NCBI GenBank assembly: GCA_046330435.1
Contig: JAXLST010000005.1
Coordinates: 434,001 to 498,000 of the forward strand
Reading direction: 5' to 3'
Length of the DNA stretch: 64,000 nt
DNA from: Ga0077560 sp046330435
GTDB taxonomy: Bacteria > Actinomycetota > Thermoleophilia > Miltoncostaeales > Miltoncostaeaceae
Below the pieces are notes generated by a model that did not search any database, had not been told where the DNA came from, and saw only the letters and a list, made by a program, of their open reading frames with translations. Of this stretch, positions 60,170 to 64,000 are shown piece after piece. The number at the start of each line of letters is the position of its first letter. Within the stretch, counting starts at the first letter, position 1. The position numbers and the translations under genes were made by a program.

Positions 60170-61032
60170 GCCGCACCCCCGCCGGACCCCAGCAGGTCCT
60201 CTGTGTTCTCGAACGCCCGCAGCACCTCGGGGGTGCCGGTGCGCACCGGGTCGTCCGGCGCGGTGACCGGGCCGCGCCACGCCGTGAGCCGCAGCGGCGT
60301 CGCCGTGTAGTCGCCGCGCGGGTCCAGCCGGTGCGGGCAGTTGGCGACCGAGACCAGCAGGTCCATCTCGGCCCGCAGGGTGACGTGGCGGCCGGGTGCG
60401 GGGTCGCCCGAGAACACCAGGGTGCCGTCGAGGTCCACGGCGACGCCCTTGAACAGGTTGACCGTGGGCGGCAGGTCCCGCCGCGACAGGCCGTGCTTGG
60501 CCAGGGCGAGCAGCAGGCGGTCGCGCCCGGACGGGCTGGGGCCGTACACCGACCCGTCGCCGTAGCGCCGCGCGTTGCCCGCCGGGAGGGAGGCCCCGCA
60601 CAGGGCGTCGTGCCGTGCCGATGTGTCCTCCAACAGGGAGGCCATCACCCGGCCCATGTCCGACAGCAGCACCATCCCGGGGCCCAGGTACGCCTGCCAC
60701 TGCACCTTGACGGTGTCGGCCACGTTGAGCCGCTCGGCGGTCTCGTCGGCCCGGTGCACCATGAGCTGCGCGCAGGCGTCGCCCGCGGCGTCCAGCAGGC
60801 GCAGCCGCGCCCCGCGGGGGACCAGGTGGGCGGCGTACCCGCCCGCGGCGATCGTCTCCTCCCAGATGAGGTCCGCCGGATCGACGCCCGGCGGCGGGTC
60901 GTCCGCGGCCGAGGCCGGCAGGATCGGCTGCGCCTCCACGCGGATGCCCGCCTGGGACCGGGCGTGGTCCCGGGCCCCGTGCGTGGTGGCCGTCTGGGAT
61001 GACACCGGAAGCACCTCCGCGGTCGCCGTCAC
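60166..61032 (-). CDS. Urea carboxylase-associated protein, UAAP1-like
   Basis: 288 aa from the GTG at 61032. DUF1989-like: WEETIAAGGYAAHLVPRGARLRLLDAAGDACAQLMVHRADETAERLN, GMVLLSDMGRVMASLLEDTSARHDALCG, PTVNLFKGVAVD, VANCPHRLDPRGDY. First gene of the operon UAAP1-UAAP2-uca-atzF. The GTG lies directly against the 61033-61057 operator, leaving no room for a ribosome site; a GTG at 61014 (VLPVSS) is an alternative. If 61032 is right the transcript is nearly leaderless and the repressor covers the start. Confidence 0.88.
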   Translation of the reverse strand: MTATAEVLPVSSQTATTHGARDHARSQAGIRVEAQPILPASAADDPPPGVDPADLIWEETIAAGGYAAHLVPRGARLRLLDAAGDACAQLMVHRADETAERLNVADTVKVQWQAYLGPGMVLLSDMGRVMASLLEDTSARHDALCGASLPAGNARRYGDGSVYGPSPSGRDRLLLALAKHGLSRRDLPPTVNLFKGVAVDLDGTLVFSGDPAPGRHVTLRAEMDLLVSVANCPHRLDPRGDYTATPLRLTAWRGPVTAPDDPVRTGTPEVLRAFENTEDLLGSGGGAA

Positions 61033-61057
61033 GAGTTTCGACACGGTGTCGAAACTC
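61033..61057. promoter_or_regulatory. Perfect 25-bp palindromic operator
   Basis: Half-site GAGTTTCGACAC (61033-61044) is mirrored exactly at 61046-61057 around one G. It lies between the divergent urea operon and tetR gene, touching the operon's GTG. A perfect match of this length is the expected binding site for the adjacent TetR-family protein. TAGACT (61063-61068, plus) and TAGAAA (minus strand) lie beside it as possible -10 boxes. Confidence 0.85.
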
Positions 61058-61113
61058 TTTTCTAGACTGCGCGAGCGGGCGGCCCGCGTCAAGGCGCCGC
61101 CGGGACCGAGGGG

Positions 61114-61119
61114 TACGAT
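61114..61119 (+). promoter_or_regulatory. -10 box TACGAT, leaderless start
   Basis: TACGAT is followed by 7 nt and the ATG at 61127 of the TetR gene; no Shine-Dalgarno. Confidence 0.45.
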
Positions 61120-61126
61120 CGGCGCG

Positions 61127-61834
61127 ATGGGGGACGAGACGACGACCGCGCGCAGGGCGCGAACCGGCAGGCCCCGCGCCGCCGGGAAGGCCGCCGAGGG
61201 CGATCCGCGCGACGAGATCGTGGCGGTCGCCAGCCGCCTGTTCGCCGAGCGCGGGGTGGGCGCCACCACCATGAGCGAGATCGCCCGGCGCTCGGGCCTG
61301 CGGCAGAGCTCGGTCTACTACTACTTCCGCGACAAGGAGGCGATCCTCGAGCAGATCGTCGCCTCCGTGAACCGCGTGATCCTGGACCACCTGGCGCGGG
61401 TGAACGCCGACGGTGGCACGGCGGCGCTGCGCCTGTACCGGCTGGTGCGGTTCGACGCGCGGCAGATGTGCCGCTTCCCCTTCGACATCAACGAGATCTA
61501 CCGGCTCTCGGCGCTGCAGGACGAGCGGTTCGCGGGGTTCTGGGCCGAGCGGCAGGAGCTCAACGATGCGGTGGAGGCGCTCATCCGGGAGGGCGTCGCG
61601 GAGGGGCAGTTCGCCGACACCGACCCGCGCCTCGCCGCCCTGGTGCTGCTGTCCAACGACGAGGGCACCCAGAACTGGCAGCGCCCGGTCGGGGCGTTCC
61701 GCCAGCAGGGCGGCGAGCACTACGACGCCGACCAGATCGCCACCTTCGTCGCCGACCTTGCACTGCGGGCGCTCCTGCGCGACCGGGGACGGCTCGACTC
61801 GCTGCGCAGACGGGCGGTGCAGCTGGATCCCTGA
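61127..61834 (+). CDS. TetR-family regulator of the urea amidolyase operon
   Basis: 235 aa. N-terminal HTH at about 28-75: DEIVAVASRLFAERGVGATTMSEIARRSGLRQSSVYYYFRDKEAILEQIV, the TetR signature. The ligand domain (80-235) is helical with RFDARQMCRFPFDINEIYRL; two Cys/His are not obvious metal sites. It sits divergent from the UAAP1-UAAP2-uca-atzF operon with the palindrome at 61033 between them, so it most likely represses that operon and itself. The inducer is unknown; urea or allophanate is a guess. Confidence 0.9.
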   Translation: MGDETTTARRARTGRPRAAGKAAEGDPRDEIVAVASRLFAERGVGATTMSEIARRSGLRQSSVYYYFRDKEAILEQIVASVNRVILDHLARVNADGGTAALRLYRLVRFDARQMCRFPFDINEIYRLSALQDERFAGFWAERQELNDAVEALIREGVAEGQFADTDPRLAALVLLSNDEGTQNWQRPVGAFRQQGGEHYDADQIATFVADLALRALLRDRGRLDSLRRRAVQLDP

Positions 61835-61908
61835 TCCGGCCCCGCGCTTGCGGAACCAGACGTTCGGCCAGTACAGCGCCCGGGGGAGCGGTGGCATCGT
61901 CGCCGCCC

Positions 61909-64000
61909 ATGCGAACCCGGCGGAACGTCCCATTCCTGCTCGGCGCCGCGGCCCTGATGGCCGCCGCCGTGCCCCTCATCGGCATCGGCGCGCCCTCCGG
62001 CGCGGTGCTGCCCGACCTGGTGGCCGACCCGCCGGAGTTCCCGGTGCTGGCCAACTACACCTATCCGGACGCCACGCAGGCGCTGCTGCTGCGGTTCGAC
62101 GGGTTCGTGCACAACATCGGCCCCGGCCCCCTCGAGGTGCGCGGGAGCGACCTGGTGGGCAGCCGGTACACGACGGTGCGCCAGTACGTGCGCACGCCGT
62201 CGGGCATGGTCGCGAACCCGCCGCTGCCGGTCGGGCCGCCGGAGGTCCGCTACGAGACCGCGGACGGCCACAACCACTTCCACCTCATGCGCATCGCGCG
62301 GTACTCGCTGTGGAACCAGGCGCGCACCGCCGAGGTCGCGCCGGGGCAGAAGGTCGGCTTCTGCCTGGAGGACTCCCAGCGCCGCGAGACGACCGGGCCG
62401 TCGCAGTCGGTCTACATCAACAGCGACTTCTGCCACCAGAACAACCCCACGTCTCCCGCGATCACGATGGGCGTGTCGGCGGGGTGGCGGGACCGGTACG
62501 GCGCGAACCTGGCGCTGCAGTGGGTTGACGTGTCGGACGTGCAGCCCGGCTCGTACTGGCTGGCCGCCGAGATCGACACCGACGGGGTCATCGAGGAGGC
62601 CGACGAGACCAACAACACCCGCAGGTTCGCGGCGTCCGCGAGCACCGTGCCCGGGTACGTGGCCCAGCCGGTCGCGCGCGGCGACGTGCCCGCGTCCGGT
62701 GCGAGCACCGTCACCCTGGCCTCCGCCCAGTTCGGGTCGCCCGGTGCCCGGCGGTTCCGCATCACCGCCCTCCCCGCCAAGGGCGTGCTGCGCAGCGGCA
62801 CCACGGTGCTGGCCGCCGGAGCGGTGGTGACCTCCGCCGACGTGACCTACACGCCGGACGCCGGGCAGAGCGGGCCCGACGAGTTCACCTACGCGGCGTT
62901 CGACAGCACCAGCCAGTTCCCGCGCACCCCGGCCCGGGCGTCGGTGACGCTCAACATCGGCCAGGCCCCGGCGCAGGCCTCCGTCGCCATCTCCGGCGCT
63001 CCGGCGAGCCTGGACCTGGGCACCAGCGCGCAGCTGAGCGCGACGGTCACCAACACCACCGGCGGCGTCACCTGGTCGGTCAACGGCGTGGCCGGCGGGA
63101 ACGCGACGGTGGGGACGATCTCCGCGACCGGGCTGTACCGGGCGCCGGCGGCGGTCCCCTCCGGCGGCCAGGTCACGGTGCGCGCCACCAGCGACACGGT
63201 CCCCGCCGCGTTCGACGAGAAGACCATCCGGATCACCGACCCGGGGTCCCCGAACCCCGCGCCGGACCCGGGCGTCAACCTGGTGCGCAACCCGTCCTTC
63301 GAGTCCGACGCGACCGGGTGGACGACCTGGCAGGCGACGGTCACCCGCGAGCAGCTCGCCGACGCGCCCGACGGCGTGTGGGCGGCCCGCGTGGCCCGCG
63401 CCTCGGGCAGCTCCTTCACCCTGGACGACTCGCCCACCACGCTGCTGGGCGCCCAGGGCGGCACCACCTACACCGGGTCGGCGTTCGTGAAGGCGGCGAA
63501 CACCGCGTCGGTGGGCGCGACGGTGCGCGTGTACCTGCGCGAGCGCACGGCGGGCGGCGCGGCCGTACGTACGATCACCGGCCCGGCGTTCACCCTCACC
63601 ACCGCGTTCCAGCGCATCCAGGCGCAGATCCAGCCGGCCGCCGGCAACCAGGTGGAGATCTACCTGGGCTACGCCGGCGCCACCACCGGCAGCGCCTTCT
63701 ACGTGGACCGCGTGTTCCTGGGCAACGGCCAGGGCACGAGCACCAACACCCCGCCGGCGGCGTCGTTCACGGTCGCCCCGTCGTCCCCGCAGGCGGGGCA
63801 GCAGGTGACGTTCACCGACACGTCCACCGACGACGGCGGCATCGCCGCGCGGGCCTGGGACCTGGACGGCGACGGGCAGTTCGACGACTCCACCCTGGCG
63901 GCGCCCAGCTTCACGTACGGCACGGCCGGCGCCGTGGCCGTGGGGCTGCGGGTCACCGACAACCTTGGCGTGAGCTCGCAGACCACGCGGACCGTCACGG
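61909..64000 (+). CDS. Secreted lysyl-oxidase-like multidomain protein, 3' partial
   Basis: At least 697 codons, open to the window end. ATG at 61909; signal peptide about 5-32 (VPFLLGAAALMAAAVPLIGIGAPSGA). Residues 35-240 match bacterial lysyl-oxidase domains: LPDLVADPPEF, ETADGHNHFHLMRIARYSLWN with the copper-binding HNHFH, FCLEDSQR, GVSAGWRDRYGANLALQWVDVSDVQPGSYWL and EIDTDGVIEEADETNN. Then come a Big_9-like repeat, an Ig-like domain (SLDLGTSAQLSATVTNTTGG), a CBM4_9-like region (NLVRNPSFESDATGWTTW) and a PKD-like domain (VTFTDTSTDDGGIAARAWDLDGDGQFDD). Copper amine oxidation of surface protein or glycan amines is inferred. No strong Shine-Dalgarno. Confidence 0.82.
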   Translation, partial: MRTRRNVPFLLGAAALMAAAVPLIGIGAPSGAVLPDLVADPPEFPVLANYTYPDATQALLLRFDGFVHNIGPGPLEVRGSDLVGSRYTTVRQYVRTPSGMVANPPLPVGPPEVRYETADGHNHFHLMRIARYSLWNQARTAEVAPGQKVGFCLEDSQRRETTGPSQSVYINSDFCHQNNPTSPAITMGVSAGWRDRYGANLALQWVDVSDVQPGSYWLAAEIDTDGVIEEADETNNTRRFAASASTVPGYVAQPVARGDVPASGASTVTLASAQFGSPGARRFRITALPAKGVLRSGTTVLAAGAVVTSADVTYTPDAGQSGPDEFTYAAFDSTSQFPRTPARASVTLNIGQAPAQASVAISGAPASLDLGTSAQLSATVTNTTGGVTWSVNGVAGGNATVGTISATGLYRAPAAVPSGGQVTVRATSDTVPAAFDEKTIRITDPGSPNPAPDPGVNLVRNPSFESDATGWTTWQATVTREQLADAPDGVWAARVARASGSSFTLDDSPTTLLGAQGGTTYTGSAFVKAANTASVGATVRVYLRERTAGGAAVRTITGPAFTLTTAFQRIQAQIQPAAGNQVEIYLGYAGATTGSAFYVDRVFLGNGQGTSTNTPPAASFTVAPSSPQAGQQVTFTDTSTDDGGIAARAWDLDGDGQFDDSTLAAPSFTYGTAGAVAVGLRVTDNLGVSSQTTRTVT

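Overview
The window is 64 kb of very GC-rich DNA from an actinobacterium-like genome. Dense short-gap operons, frequent GTG/TTG starts, TANNNT -10 boxes a few bases before start codons, a full urea amidolyase operon and large secreted Ig-like proteins ending in GISWFD together suggest a deep-branching actinobacterium of the Thermoleophilia/Solirubrobacterales type. That placement is inference; there is no rRNA, tRNA, phage, IS transposase or CRISPR array to fix it.

Layout. 0-24 kb is an exopolysaccharide locus: a flippase/O-antigen-ligase fusion, three secreted right-handed beta-helix proteins (two in tandem duplication), two GT4 and one GT2 glycosyltransferases, a FemAB/CelD-like acetyltransferase, two NAD-sugar epimerases (one without its catalytic lysine), a polyprenyl-phosphate sugar-phosphotransferase, a DegT aminotransferase coupled to a nucleotidyltransferase, a polysaccharide deacetylase coupled to a PAP2 phosphatase, and a protein with two P-domains. 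24-29 kb holds an L,D-transpeptidase and two large paralogous secreted Ig-like proteins. 29-35 kb is mixed housekeeping: aminotransferase, LapA-like protein, MOSC protein, DNA glycosylase, MBL hydrolase, tandem GNATs, thioesterase, VOC-like protein. 36-42 kb is central metabolism: malate dehydrogenase divergent from an sdhA-sdhB-CCG-protein operon that has no SdhC/SdhD anchor gene beside it; a CtaA-like membrane protein lies nearby. 44-48 kb includes aspartokinase and aspartate-semialdehyde dehydrogenase. 48-54 kb is a signalling island of three soluble chemoreceptors, an HD-GYP phosphodiesterase and a coupled degenerate HD protein. 54-62 kb is a urea carboxylase/allophanate hydrolase operon controlled from a divergent TetR gene with a perfect palindromic operator. 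The window ends inside a secreted lysyl-oxidase-like multidomain protein.

The most unusual structure is a ~0.7 kb non-coding fold-back element present twice (13645-14343 and 35104-35783) in opposite orientation. Each copy has two long imperfect inverted arms around a conserved centre and short end repeats. A 3' remnant of pstB abuts the second copy. The inverted pair could support inversion of the 22 kb between them.

Several conserved genes carry apparent one-base frameshifts (second chemoreceptor, urea carboxylase, second beta-helix protein, and the signal peptide of the 44-45 kb gene). They may be real decay or assembly errors, and the sequence alone does not decide this.
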